The notes under the pieces were generated by a model. It did not search any database, was not told the DNA's origin, and saw only the letters and a program-made list of their open reading frames with translations. Positions 43,363 to 53,021 of a stretch of DNA of 64,000 nt are shown piece by piece. Origin of the DNA: Luteimonas cucumeris (GTDB lineage: Bacteria > Pseudomonadota > Gammaproteobacteria > Xanthomonadales > Xanthomonadaceae); the NCBI RefSeq assembly GCF_007830035.1, contig NZ_VLKN01000006.1, forward strand, positions 124,001 through 188,000, written 5' to 3'. Position numbers and translations under genes: made by a program. The first letter of the stretch is position 1; the number at the start of each line of letters is the position of its first letter.

Positions 43363-43776
43363 ATGACCGCGATTGCAGGAAAAGTGGAAACGCTGCGCAC
43401 CGATCGCGTGCCGCGGATCGTGGTCGGCGACGGCTGCATCCGCCGCGATCTGCCCAGCGTGGCCGGCGTGCGCGCGTGGATCGTGGAGATGGCGCCCGGC
43501 AGCCAGTGGCCGCATGTGGACGAGCATCCGCACGGCGAGGACGTGTACGTGATCGAAGGCGAGATGATCGAAGGCGATTCGCGCTTTCCCGCAGGCACCT
43601 ACCTGCATTTCGCGCCCGGCTCGTCGCATCGGCCACGCACCGAGACCGGCGTGCGGCTGATCGGGTGGAATCCGCTGGGCGATGCGCGCCAGCACTTCCT
43701 CGTTGACGGCAATGGACAAACGGAGGAGTTTCCGGATGGTCCGCAGCAAACGGTGGAATACGATGAGCCGGAATAA
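43363..43776 (+). CDS. Cupin domain protein (ChrR-type)
   Basis: 137 residues: IVEMAPGSQWPHVDEHPHGE then DVYVIEGEMIEGDSRFPAGT, and YLHFAPGSSHRPRTETGV. The metal ligands of the first motif (WPHVDEHPHGEDVYV, with two His and Glu) and second motif (HRPRTE) are complete, typical of ChrR-like or anti-oxidant cupins. It follows the metallo-hydrolase by 7 bp and overlaps the cyclase gene by 14 bp, so all three belong to one transcript. Confidence 0.88.
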   Translation: MTAIAGKVETLRTDRVPRIVVGDGCIRRDLPSVAGVRAWIVEMAPGSQWPHVDEHPHGEDVYVIEGEMIEGDSRFPAGTYLHFAPGSSHRPRTETGVRLIGWNPLGDARQHFLVDGNGQTEEFPDGPQQTVEYDEPE

Positions 43777-44659
43777 CGAGAAACGGGTCGTCTTCGACTT
43801 CGACCTGCAGTTCACCAATGGTGGCGGCATCCAGGGCCAGGATTTCCGGCTGGATATCGACGGCGACGACATCGCCGATACCGAACTGGTCGACTACATC
43901 GTGCGCGACCTGCGCCTGCTGATGGTCGGCCCGGCGCGCATCCTCAACAAACGCGTGATCGTCGAACCGCACAAGCGCAGGGCCGGCACGAACGGCGCAC
44001 AGCGCGTATATGTCGACCTGAGCCATGTGATCGAGGATGGCCTGGTGACCTATCCCGGCCTGCCCGCGGCGCGCATCTGCGATTACCTGAGCCGCGAGCG
44101 TTCGCGCGGGATCTATGCGCCGGGCACCGAATTCCAGATCGCCAAAATTGAAATGGTGGCCAATACCGGCACGTATCTGGATTGTCCGTCGCACCGTTAC
44201 GAGCATGGCCATGACCTGTCGCAGATCGGGCCCGAAGCCTGTGCCGATCTCGACGGCATCGTGATCCGTGCCGACCACCGTCAGGGCCGCGCCATCGACG
44301 CCGGGTTCTTCCGCGGCAAGGAACTGCGCGGTCGCGCCGTGCTGGTCCATACCGGCTGGGATGCGTACTGGACCACGCCCGACTACGCCGTCGATCATCC
44401 GTACCTGACCGAAGACGCCGCGGTTTACCTGCGCGACTGCGGCGTACGCCTGGTGGGCATCGATTCGATGAACATCGATGACACCCGCAGCAACAGCCGT
44501 CCGGTGCATTCGACCCTGCTTGGTGCCGACATCCTGATCGTCGAGCACCTGTGCAACCTGGGCGCGTTGCCGGACGAGGGTTTCGCGTTCAGTGCCATTG
44601 CGCCGAAAGTGCGCGGCGCCGGCACGTTTCCGGTCAGGGCGCTGGCAAGGCTGGGCTGA
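43763..44659 (+). CDS. Cyclase family protein fused to an N-terminal domain
   Basis: 298 residues. Residues 1-75 form a separate module (VVFDFDLQFTNGGGIQGQDF then IADTELVDYIVRDLRLLMVG). The remainder is the cyclase/kynurenine-formamidase-like domain (YVDLSHVIEDGLVTYPGLPA). The metal motif HxGTHxDxPxH is altered: it reads NTGTYLDCPSHR, so the first His is Asn and the Thr-His is Thr-Tyr, while Asp, Pro and the last His remain. The domain core is intact, so this is a distinct subfamily rather than decay. It overlaps the cupin by 14 bp. Confidence 0.85.
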   Translation: MSRNNEKRVVFDFDLQFTNGGGIQGQDFRLDIDGDDIADTELVDYIVRDLRLLMVGPARILNKRVIVEPHKRRAGTNGAQRVYVDLSHVIEDGLVTYPGLPAARICDYLSRERSRGIYAPGTEFQIAKIEMVANTGTYLDCPSHRYEHGHDLSQIGPEACADLDGIVIRADHRQGRAIDAGFFRGKELRGRAVLVHTGWDAYWTTPDYAVDHPYLTEDAAVYLRDCGVRLVGIDSMNIDDTRSNSRPVHSTLLGADILIVEHLCNLGALPDEGFAFSAIAPKVRGAGTFPVRALARLG

Positions 44660-44676
44660 TCGTCGCCGCGCGCTTT

Positions 44677-44970
44677 CTATTCCTCTTCTTCCTCGAACTC
44701 GATCACCACGTCCAGGTCGAACGCCAGCGCTTCGGCCGCTTCGCGGACCCGGCGCGCGGTGGTCGCGTTCGGCGCCAGTATTTCCAGCGCGTGATGACCA
44801 GGTCCCTGGTCATCCGGCAGGCCGGCTGAACTGGAATCGTCATCGTCCATGTGCGGCATCAGGTCGGCGACTTCCTCGACGTGCTCGATGCCCTCCAGGC
44901 TCTGCATGAGGTTGATCATTGCGCGGGCATCGTCTTCGCTGCCGGTCAGGCGCAAGCGCAGTGTGGGCAT
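44677..44970 (-). CDS. Small acidic hypothetical protein
   Basis: 97 residues: a beta-alpha-beta-like start (LRLRLTGSEDDARAMINLMQ, SLEGIEHVEEVADLMPHM), an acidic Asp/Ser loop (DDDDSSSAGLPDDQGPGH), a helix TTARRVREAAEALAFDLDVV and a poly-Glu tail. It may be a small ferredoxin-fold-like domain. Found in Xanthomonadaceae (from memory); no function known. It converges with the cyclase gene 17 bp away. Confidence 0.65.
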   Translation of the reverse strand: MPTLRLRLTGSEDDARAMINLMQSLEGIEHVEEVADLMPHMDDDDSSSAGLPDDQGPGHHALEILAPNATTARRVREAAEALAFDLDVVIEFEEEEE

Positions 44971-45067
44971 GGCGTGTTCGACTCGATCGGTGGACAGGTC
45001 GGCAGGCTAGGTGACGGCAGGCTAAGCGTGCGTGATGATGTGCACCGAAGTCATGGGAGCCGATCAC

Positions 45068-45622
45068 ATGAACGCGACTGCCGATGTGCCCGCCGGTATC
45101 ACGCTGCGCCCGCTCGAACGCAGCGATCTGCACTTCGTGCACATGCTCAACAACAACCGCAACGTGATGGGCTACTGGTTCGAGGAGCCCTACGAATCAT
45201 TCGTCGAACTTGAGCAGCTCTACAGCAAGCATATCCACGACCAGAGCGAGCGTCGCTTCATCGTCGAGGACGGCCAGCGCCATGCCGTGGGCATGGTCGA
45301 ACTGGTCGAGATAAACCACCTGCATCGCCGCGCCGAGTTCCTGATCATGATCGCGCCGGATCAGCAGGGCCGCGGCCATGCCAAGGCGGCAACGCGGCTG
45401 GCGATCAACTACGCCTTTCGCGTGCTCAACCTGTACAAGCTCTACCTGCTGGTCGATGTCGACAATGCGGCCGCGATCCACATCTACGAGAGCTGCGGCT
45501 TCCGTCGCGAAGGCGTGCTGGTCGACGAATATTTCAGCGACGGCCGCTATCGCAGTGCGATCCGGATGTGCCTGTTCCAGCACCAGGCACTGGGCGAGCC
45601 GCAGGAGCGGCGCGACGCCTGA
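45068..45622 (+). CDS. speG: Spermidine N1-acetyltransferase SpeG
   Basis: 184 residues, strongly like E. coli SpeG. Visible identities in order: [72 protein letters not shown] and [20 protein letters not shown]. It acetylates spermidine and spermine to lower polyamine levels. The ATG at 45068 has GGGAG upstream. It ends one base before the convergent cyclophilin stop. Confidence 0.95.
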   Translation: MNATADVPAGITLRPLERSDLHFVHMLNNNRNVMGYWFEEPYESFVELEQLYSKHIHDQSERRFIVEDGQRHAVGMVELVEINHLHRRAEFLIMIAPDQQGRGHAKAATRLAINYAFRVLNLYKLYLLVDVDNAAAIHIYESCGFRREGVLVDEYFSDGRYRSAIRMCLFQHQALGEPQERRDA

Positions 45623-45623
45623 T

Positions 45624-46553
45624 TCAGGGCGTATTCCTGTCCTTGGCGGTCGGATCGCGCGCCGGCAGCGACACGTTGCACAGGTCGATGTGGCCGGCCG
45701 GATGCTTGTACCACTCGTCGCGGCGATTGCGGCGCGACTCGACGGCGTCGACGAAGGCCTGGCTGTCGGTCTTGAGCAGCTGCAACGGCGTGCGCTCGGC
45801 GGCGGGGACCTCCGAAGCGAGCCGGATCGACTGGATTGGCGTGCGCTGCTCCGGCTTGTCGTAGAACCCCATCGGCTCGGGGCCGCGCGGAATCACGCTG
45901 AGCAGTTCGATGCCCTTGACCACGCGGCCGACCAGCGTGATGTTGCGGTCGAGCTGACGCGGCGACTGGCCGGTGACCACGTACAGTTCGCTGCCGTTGC
46001 TGCTGTCGGCAGCCACATCGCGACCTGCGCCGATCATGCCGTAGCAGTGCGCCAGCCAGGCCTTGCCGGTTTTCGGGTCGCGCGCGGCCGGAAAGCCTTT
46101 TGCGAAACCCACTTCCGCTGCCCAGCCATCGCTGTCCGGCAATTCGTCGAACGCCAGGCCCTCGGCCTTGCGTTCGAATTCGGCCGGCAGTTTCGTCTTC
46201 GCCGATCCCTGCGACTTCGCATTCTTCTCGCCCACATCCGGATCGCCGAACTGCACCACGAAATTGTCCTGCGAGCGGTAGATGCTCAACCCGTCCCAGA
46301 AACCCTCGCGCGCCAGCGTGCGGATGTTGGCGACGTGTTGCGGCGCGAAATCCGGTGCCAGTTCGATGACCACGCGGCCATTGGCCAGTTGCAGGTACAA
46401 GGTATTGGCGGGATCGAGCTCGCGCCAGGCCGATGCCGGCGCGGCGTCGATGATTTCCTGTGCGGACTTCGGCTTGTCCTTGTCGCCCTGTGCCAATGAA
46501 GGTGACGCGGCGGCAACGAGCGCGGCGGCAAGCAAAGCGGTGCGAAAGCCCAT
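45624..46553 (-). CDS. Exported cyclophilin-type peptidyl-prolyl isomerase
   Basis: 309 residues. Signal peptide ([17 protein letters not shown]) then a cyclophilin domain with [40 protein letters not shown] and [20 protein letters not shown]. Long inserts (between about 115 and 160, and after 200) distinguish it from compact PpiA. It assists folding of periplasmic proteins. The catalytic Arg equivalent ([17 protein letters not shown]) is retained as YR. The ATG at 46553 fits the signal. Confidence 0.88.
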   Translation of the reverse strand: MGFRTALLAAALVAAASPSLAQGDKDKPKSAQEIIDAAPASAWRELDPANTLYLQLANGRVVIELAPDFAPQHVANIRTLAREGFWDGLSIYRSQDNFVVQFGDPDVGEKNAKSQGSAKTKLPAEFERKAEGLAFDELPDSDGWAAEVGFAKGFPAARDPKTGKAWLAHCYGMIGAGRDVAADSSNGSELYVVTGQSPRQLDRNITLVGRVVKGIELLSVIPRGPEPMGFYDKPEQRTPIQSIRLASEVPAAERTPLQLLKTDSQAFVDAVESRRNRRDEWYKHPAGHIDLCNVSLPARDPTAKDRNTP

Positions 46554-46745
46554 GATGCGATCCCGGTATGGTCGAGTGGGGCAGGGTAGCGGCTCGACGC
46601 GGGTTTCGCATCCGCATCGACGCGCGACCGGAGGCGGCTGCCGCATTGCCCCGGAAACGGGATGATCTTTCCCTGCATCGCGGTCTTATCGCCGACGACG
46701 ATCATCATTATCGTGGCAGCCCGCGATTGTTCCAGGAATTCCCCC

Positions 46746-47006
46746 ATGCTCACGCCTCGCCAGGCCCGTTTCGCCTTCATCCCGCTCGTGGTCATCGCGA
46801 TGTCGGGCATCATCAGCTTCACCATGACCGTGCTGCATCACGGCGTGCATCCCGGCCTGATGGCTGCCTGGCTGCAACATTGGCCGCTGGCCTTCGCCGT
46901 GGCCTTGCCGGCCGCCTGGCTGGTCCTGCCGGGCGTGCGCGCGTTGCTGGCGCGGCTGACACGGGAGCCTGCGGCGCTGGGTCGCAAGTTCGGCGAGATG
47001 GGATGA
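46746..47006 (+). CDS. DUF2798 family two-helix membrane protein
   Basis: 86 residues with two helices: ARFAFIPLVVIAMSGIISFT (beginning TPRQARF) and WPLAFAVALPAAWLVLP. The short loop contains the HHGVHPG pattern. The size and order match DUF2798. Function unknown. The ATG at 46746 fits the family length. Confidence 0.75.
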   Translation: MLTPRQARFAFIPLVVIAMSGIISFTMTVLHHGVHPGLMAAWLQHWPLAFAVALPAAWLVLPGVRALLARLTREPAALGRKFGEMG

Positions 47007-47151
47007 ACGATTCGACCGGCGACGCGGACTGACGATCGCGCGTTGTCGATTCCGATCCATCCGTTGCGACTAGACTGCGCTGCTGTTGCCGGATATGCGG
47101 TCATCGCGTGGTCCAGCTACGCTCCATCCGCTTTCATCGCAGAGGTAACGC

Positions 47152-48089
<938 letters not shown>

Positions 48090-48093
<4 letters not shown>

Positions 48094-48851
48094 ACTGGCA
48101 CGCGGTCCGCGCGATCTACCGTTTCGAGATGGCGCGGACCTTCCGCACCATCACCCAGTCCATCGCTTCGCCGGTGCTGTCGACCTCGCTGTATTTCGTC
48201 GTGTTCGGGGCGGCGATCGGTTCGCGCATGGGCGATATCGACGGCATCAGCTATGGCGCCTTCATCATTCCGGGGCTGATCATGCTGTCGCTGCTCAACG
48301 AGAGCATCTCCAATGCCTCGTTCGGCATCTACATGCCGAAGTGGTCGGGCACGATCTTCGAACTGCTGTCGGCGCCGGTGTCCTACATCGAGGTGGTGAT
48401 CGGCTATGTCGGCGCCGCGGCGACCAAGTCGGTGATGCTGGGACTGCTGATCCTGGCCACGGCGTGGATCTTCGTGCCGTACCGGATCGAGCATCCGCTG
48501 TGGATGGCCTGCTTCCTGGTGCTGACCGCGGTGACCTTCAGCCTGTTCGGTTTCATCATCGGCCTGTGGGCGGACGACTTCCAGAAGCTGCAGGTGATCC
48601 CGCTGATGATCGTCACGCCGCTGACCTTCCTCGGCGGCGCGTTCTACTCGATCAACATGCTGCCGCCGGTGTGGCAGAAGATCACGCTGTTCAACCCGGT
48701 CGTTTACCTGATCAGCGGCTTCCGCTGGAGCTTCTTCGGTGTGTCCGACGTCAACGTCGCGATCAGTGTTGGCGCGATCGTCGGCTTCCTGGTGCTGTGC
48801 CTGTTCGCGGTGTGGTGGATATTCAGGACCGGATACAAGCTCAAGAATTGA
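48090..48851 (+). CDS. ABC-2 type permease (YadH-like)
   Basis: 253 residues with six helices: [20 protein letters not shown] then [60 protein letters not shown] and a last helix [20 protein letters not shown]. The order matches the ABC-2 permease YadH. It overlaps the ATPase gene by 4 bp (ATGA) and forms a two-gene exporter. It is followed by repeat copy B. Confidence 0.92.
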
Positions 48852-48909
48852 GTAGTGTTTTGATTTGCAATTATTGCTCTTGACCTTGGTACGAAAACTA
48901 CGGCGGCAT

Positions 48910-49092
48910 CATAGACCCGAAGGGCGGCGTACATGGATGTGCGCCGTTTTCCGACCGGGCCATGGATGGCGAGTCGGAAAATCGCGAGCCACTCCCCAAC
49001 TGGCCGGATTGACTTGTCGGGGAGGGGCCTTCTCTTTGGTTACTTTCTCTTGGCCCTTCAAGAGAAAGCGACCCGACTGCGACAGCAGGCGG
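48910..49092 (-). repeat. Structured interspersed repeat, copy B
   Basis: Reverse-strand copy of element A (25691-25876) along its full length with all four hairpins preserved. In the first stem GGTCG replaces GGTCA, giving a G-U in place of an A-U. In the fourth hairpin one C-G pair of A becomes A-U in B and one pair is broken. The change pattern suggests selection for RNA or DNA structure. It sits between convergent genes. Confidence 0.9.
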
Positions 49093-49152
49093 GAAAACCG
49101 ACCTGAAAAGGTCGGCAAATTCTTCGCAACTTCCAAGTATCAGCGAAACGAA

Positions 49153-49185
49153 GCCGCTGGATCCGGCTTGCGCGGGGATGACGGC
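49153..49185. repeat. Extragenic palindrome, inverted orientation
   Basis: CGCGGGGATGACGGC is the complement of the GCCGTCATCCCCGCG motif at 25579. It lies 60 bp beyond repeat copy B. The two repeat types are found next to each other also at 25.6 kb. Confidence 0.72.
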
Positions 49186-49219
49186 AAAGGCAGCGGAACA
49201 CGCGCTCTGCAAGCAAGCG

Positions 49220-50461
49220 TCAGCCGTACCTGGCAATGAAATCCCGCACCCGCGGATAGACCTGCTCACGCCAGCGTCGCCCGCTGAAGATGCCGTAATG
49301 GCCAGCGCCGGGTACGGTGTAGTGCTCGTGGTCCTCTCCTGTGATGCCCGTGCACAACGCGTGCGCAGCGCGGGTCTGGCCGCTGCCGGAAATGTCGTCG
49401 AGCTCGCCTTCGATGGTCAGCAACGCGCTGCCATGGATGCGCGACGGATCGACGCGCTCGCCACGCACGTCCCACAACCCGCGCGGCAACAGGTATTCCT
49501 GGAACACCACGCGGATGGTGTCGAGGTAATACTCGGCCGGCATGTCGAGCACGGCGTTGTATTCGTCGTAGAAACGGCGATGCGCCTCGGCATCCTGCAG
49601 GTCGCCGCGGACCAGGTCCTGGTAGTAGTCCCAATGCGATTGCAGATGCCGGCGTGGATTCATGGCCAGGAAGCCGGCGTGCTGCAGGAAGCCCGGATAG
49701 ACCTGCCGGCCGCGTCCCGGATACGGATGCGGCACGGTATGGATGACGTGGTTGCGGAACCAGTCGAGCGTATTGGCCGAGGCGAGGTCGTCGACTTCGG
49801 TCGGACTCTCGCGCGGATCGTTGGGGCCGCCCATCATGATCATCGACCGCGGCACTTTCTCGCCGCGTGCGGCCATCAGCGAAATCGCCGCGAGTACCGG
49901 CACGGTCGGCTGGCAGACGCTGATCACGTGCAGGTTGTCGGCGCCGATGTGACGGATGAACTCCTCGATGTAGGCGACGTAGTCGTCCAGTCCGAACGCG
50001 CCCTGGTCGGCCGGCACCATGCGCGCATCGATCCAGTCGGTGATGTAGACCTTGTGGTCCTGCAGCAGCGTGCGCACGGTATCGCGCAGCAGGGTGGCGT
50101 GGTGGCCGGACAGCGGGGCGACCACCAGCACGATGGGATCGTCCTTGAGGTCGGCGATGTTGCCGGCGTCGTCGGTGTAACGCTTGAAGCGCAGCAGCTT
50201 GCAGAACGGCTTGGACAAGGCTTCGATCTCGACCACCGGTACCTTGTGGCCTTCGATGTCGATCGAATGGATGCCGAACTCCGGCTTTTCATAATCCTTG
50301 CCGATCCGATAGAACAGTTCGTAGTTCGCGGCCAGCCGCGAGGCGCCGGGCAGCGCGGCGAACGGACTGCTGTCGGCGGTCAGGATCCTGGCGTTGGCCT
50401 CGGCCCAGTAGACGAGCGGGCTCATCCAGGCGCGGGCCATTTCGTGGAACTGATAGAGCAT
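49220..50461 (-). CDS. phaZ: Intracellular polyhydroxybutyrate depolymerase PhaZ
   Basis: 413 residues. The cysteine nucleophile box HVISVCQPT with Cys183 sits at the same residue number as in Ralstonia PhaZ1, with Asp and His later (IEGELDDISGSGQ and GAGHYGIFSGRRW). The N-terminus YQFHEMARAWMSPLVYWAEA is diagnostic of the family. PhaZ mobilises stored polyhydroxybutyrate granules. The ATG at 50461 fits the family length. It implies this organism makes PHB, although no synthase is in the window. Confidence 0.94.
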   Translation of the reverse strand: MLYQFHEMARAWMSPLVYWAEANARILTADSSPFAALPGASRLAANYELFYRIGKDYEKPEFGIHSIDIEGHKVPVVEIEALSKPFCKLLRFKRYTDDAGNIADLKDDPIVLVVAPLSGHHATLLRDTVRTLLQDHKVYITDWIDARMVPADQGAFGLDDYVAYIEEFIRHIGADNLHVISVCQPTVPVLAAISLMAARGEKVPRSMIMMGGPNDPRESPTEVDDLASANTLDWFRNHVIHTVPHPYPGRGRQVYPGFLQHAGFLAMNPRRHLQSHWDYYQDLVRGDLQDAEAHRRFYDEYNAVLDMPAEYYLDTIRVVFQEYLLPRGLWDVRGERVDPSRIHGSALLTIEGELDDISGSGQTRAAHALCTGITGEDHEHYTVPGAGHYGIFSGRRWREQVYPRVRDFIARYG

Positions 50462-50568
50462 TGGGCGATACCGGCGATTGCTGCAGTGCACAAGGGTAGC
50501 CGATCCGGGCCGCTCACAACCCTGCCAGAGGGACCGACTCCGCTTTGCCCAGCCCCACTAATGGCACA

Positions 50569-50582
50569 TCCGCTATAGCGGA
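50569..50582. promoter_or_regulatory. 14-bp perfect palindrome upstream of padR
   Basis: TCCGCTATAGCGGA, 40 bp before the PadR ATG. Dyad symmetry in a PadR promoter suggests an operator. The AT core TATA could overlap the -10 region. Confidence 0.5.
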
Positions 50583-50605
50583 CTTAGCAATAGCATTCCC
50601 TGCAT

Positions 50606-50619
50606 CCTAGCAGGCTAGG
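50606..50619. promoter_or_regulatory. Second palindrome overlapping the padR ribosome site
   Basis: CCTAGC and GCTAGG separated by AG, only 2 bp before the ATG. A dimeric PadR bound here would block its own translation initiation region or promoter. It may also form an mRNA hairpin. Confidence 0.5.
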
Positions 50620-50621
50620 CC

Positions 50622-50987
50622 ATGACGGAATCCGACATCCAGCTGAAGAAATTCCAGAAGGAACTCAGTGCCGGCACGGTCTCGCTGGCCCTGCTGGCCG
50701 TCCTGGCGCGCGCCGGTGAGCCGATGTACGGCTACCAGATCGCCAAGCAGCTGGAGCGCTTCGGCGGCGGCGTGCTCAGCGGCAAGCAGAGCGCGCTGTA
50801 CCCGGTGCTGCGCAACCTTGAGGCCTCCGGGCTGCTCGACAGCCACGTCGAGCCCTCCGTCAGCGGCCCGCCGCGTCGTTACTACCGCATCACCGCGTTG
50901 GGCCAGGCTGCCCTGCGCGAATGGGCCGCCGCCTGGCGTGCGACCCGCGATTCCGTCGACACCGTCCTCGAGGGACTGCTTCCATGA
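50622..50987 (+). CDS. PadR family transcriptional regulator
   Basis: 121 residues, a single winged helix: LALLAVLARAGEPMYGYQIA, KQLERFGGGVLSGKQSALYP, LRNLEASGLLDSHVEPSVSG and PPRRYYRITALGQAALREW. The pattern Y-G-Y-x-I then S-x-x-A-L-Y-P is the PadR signature. The stop overlaps the start of the next gene by 4 bp. PadR proteins repress themselves and a linked membrane protein or pump; the two palindromes upstream are likely operators. Confidence 0.92.
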   Translation: MTESDIQLKKFQKELSAGTVSLALLAVLARAGEPMYGYQIAKQLERFGGGVLSGKQSALYPVLRNLEASGLLDSHVEPSVSGPPRRYYRITALGQAALREWAAAWRATRDSVDTVLEGLLP

Positions 50988-51919
50988 CCACCGTGCTGCC
51001 GACTTCCATCCCCGAATACCTGGAGCAGTTGCGCGCCGCATTGGCCGGCGCCGATCCGGCGCTGGTTCAGGACGCACTGTACGACGCGGAGGAATACCTG
51101 CGTTCGGAACTAGCCGAGAATCCCGGCACCAGCGAGGCCGAAGTGATCGCGTCGGTCGCCGGCAGCTACGGCGCGCCCGAGGAAGTCGCCGAGATCTATC
51201 GCGACACCGAAGTGACCGTGAACCGCGCGCTGCGTGCGCCACCGCCGTCACCACGCAGATCGCTGCTGGGCCAGTTCTTCGGCGTGATCGCCGATCCGCG
51301 CGCTTATACCGCGATGTTCTACATGCTGTTGTCGCTGGCGACGGGCATCTTCTATTTCACCTGGGTGGTGACCGGCGCTTCGCTGTCGTTCGGGCTGGCC
51401 ATCCTGATCATCGGCGTGCCGTTCGTGATCCTGTTCTTCGGCTCGGTACGGGTGCTGTCGCTGGTCGAAGGCCGCCTGGTCGAAGTGATGCTCGGCGAAC
51501 GCATGCCGCGGCGCCCGTTGTACGCCGAACGCGGCAAGCCGTGGCTGCAGCGCATCGCCGACATGTTCACCGACCCGCGTACCTGGTCGACGATGCTGTA
51601 TTTCCTGCTGATGCTGCCGCTGGGCATCTTCTATTTCACAGTGATCGTCACACTGGTCTCGGTGTCGCTCGTGTTCGTGGCTGCGCCGATCGCGGTGTGG
51701 CTGTTCGGCGCCGATGTCGGTATCACCGGCTATGGCTGGCATCTGCTGGACTTCGGCGAGGACGTCCTGGTCACTTCGGCGCCGTACTGGGCGTTGCCGC
51801 TGCTGCTGGTGTGGGGCGTCCTGCAGATGTTCTTCACCCTGCATGTCGCGCGCGGCATCGGCAAGCTGCATGGCATGTTCGCCAAGCACCTGCTGGTGAA
51901 ATCGGCGCAGTACGGCTAG
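50984..51919 (+). CDS. Multi-helix membrane protein with HAAS-type N-terminal domain
   Basis: 311 residues. Residues 1-70 (YLEQLRAALAGADPALVQDA then LYDAEEYLRSELAENP, EAEVIASVAGSYGAPEEVAE) match the HAAS/DUF1700-like signalling helices always linked to PadR genes. Then come four to five helices arranged as two similar halves (FYMLLSLATGIFYFTWVVTG and YFLLMLPLGIFYFTVIVTL, both with GIFYFT), of the DUF4870/sensor-like type. It overlaps the PadR gene. Likely a membrane sensor that controls PadR. Confidence 0.85.
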   Translation: MTTVLPTSIPEYLEQLRAALAGADPALVQDALYDAEEYLRSELAENPGTSEAEVIASVAGSYGAPEEVAEIYRDTEVTVNRALRAPPPSPRRSLLGQFFGVIADPRAYTAMFYMLLSLATGIFYFTWVVTGASLSFGLAILIIGVPFVILFFGSVRVLSLVEGRLVEVMLGERMPRRPLYAERGKPWLQRIADMFTDPRTWSTMLYFLLMLPLGIFYFTVIVTLVSVSLVFVAAPIAVWLFGADVGITGYGWHLLDFGEDVLVTSAPYWALPLLLVWGVLQMFFTLHVARGIGKLHGMFAKHLLVKSAQYG

Positions 51920-52014
51920 ACGGGCCTCCGCAACGCAAGGCGTTGCAGCGTGGACCACTTGAGGGTCGTGCTACCGCTGCGACGGCAGCGGCCATTGAGG
52001 CGTAGATTGCGCGC

Positions 52015-52380
52015 ATGCGCCGCGTCGATCCCTTCATCGCCCATCTGCTGGAACTGCTGTCGCCGATCGGTGAGCCCACGGCACGCAGGTTGTTCGGCGG
52101 CTGGGGCATTTATCTGGACGAAACGATGATCGGCCTGGTGTCGGAAGAGACTTTTTATCTGAAGACCGACGAGTCGACCCGCGGCGCCTTCGAGGCCGCC
52201 GGGTCGTCGCCCTTCGTGTTCGAGGCCAGGAAGCGGGCGAGGACGATCGTGACCGGTTACTGGTCGGTGCCGGAGCAGGCGCTGGACGCGGCCGAGGCGA
52301 TGCTGCCTTGGGCGCAGTTGGCCCTGGAAGCGGCACGTCGCAAGGCCGCGGCCACGCCGAAGCGCCGGCGGCTCAGTTGA
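52015..52380 (+). CDS. TfoX N-terminal domain protein
   Basis: 121 residues, a single TfoX/Sxy N-terminal domain: IAHLLELLSPIGEPTARRLF then GGWGIYLDETMIGLVSEETF and YLKTDESTRGAFEAAG, with a basic tail. TfoX proteins affect competence gene expression, but stand-alone N-domains are common and of unknown role. It ends 8 bp inside the convergent methyltransferase gene. Confidence 0.9.
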   Translation: MRRVDPFIAHLLELLSPIGEPTARRLFGGWGIYLDETMIGLVSEETFYLKTDESTRGAFEAAGSSPFVFEARKRARTIVTGYWSVPEQALDAAEAMLPWAQLALEAARRKAAATPKRRRLS

Positions 52381-52963
52381 TTTCCAGTGCGGTGGCGTCG
52401 TCGACCAGCCGCGGCGACAGCCAGCAATGCGAACCAACCTGACGCAGTCCCAGCGCTTTGAAACGCTGACGATAGAACGCCGCCGGACGGTTCCGGAATT
52501 CCTCCTCGTCGCCCTCGGCGGCATCGCCGCGGACGAAGACCTCCAGGAATGCGACGCCGGCGCACAGCTCGACCAGGCCCGGCAGTCCGCGATCCAGTTC
52601 GCGCGTGGGCAGGTAGTGCAGCACATCGCTGCACACCACCAGGTCGGCCGGCGCGCATGGCCGCAGTTCCGCGAAATCACCGAAGCGCGCGTAGTGCAGC
52701 TGGCGGCTGCGGCCGTAGCGTTGGATCGCGTATTTGCTGCTGTCGAAGCCCAGGTAGGAAAGGTGGGGACGCAGCTTCAGTAACGGCGCACGCCATGCGC
52801 CTTCGCCGCAGCCGATGTCGAGCACGCTGCGGATCGGACGCTGCAGGTGGTATTCGGCATTGGCGACGGCCAGCGCGACCTTGCGCGCCAGCAATACGCG
52901 GTCACCGAGGCCATGCCCGCGATACCAGCGGTCGAAATAGCGCGCGTCGTATTGTTTGCTCAT
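52373..52963 (-). CDS. Class I SAM-dependent methyltransferase
   Basis: 196 residues. Motif I is VLDIGCGEGAWRAPLLKLRP; motif II acid in LGFDSSKYAIQRY; then DLVVCSDVLHYLPTRELDRG. The start MSKQYDARYFDRWYRGHGLG resembles small-molecule methyltransferases of the UbiG/Methyltransf_11 group. Substrate unknown. It overlaps the TfoX gene by 8 bp at the 3-prime ends. Confidence 0.88.
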   Translation of the reverse strand: MSKQYDARYFDRWYRGHGLGDRVLLARKVALAVANAEYHLQRPIRSVLDIGCGEGAWRAPLLKLRPHLSYLGFDSSKYAIQRYGRSRQLHYARFGDFAELRPCAPADLVVCSDVLHYLPTRELDRGLPGLVELCAGVAFLEVFVRGDAAEGDEEEFRNRPAAFYRQRFKALGLRQVGSHCWLSPRLVDDATALEIN

Positions 52964-53021
52964 GCCGATGATTGCGAAGGGCGTCGTATCATCGTATCGC
53001 GAACCTTCCGGAAACCGACCG

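Larger units (their letters stand above)
48852..49219. other. 368-bp gap holding repeat copy B
   Basis: No gene is supported between the permease and phaZ, which converge here. The gap contains repeat copy B (48910-49092), its ACCGACC mini-hairpin flank (49098-49116) and the extragenic palindrome at 49153-49185. Reading frames inside (such as 48898-49269 reverse) encode the same repeat-derived peptide as those near 25700. Confidence 0.85.

Noticed and set aside
43763-44659. Cyclase gene as a decaying pseudogene
   Set aside because: The frame is complete, uses typical codons and keeps Asp, Pro and last His of the motif; a subfamily change is more likely than decay.
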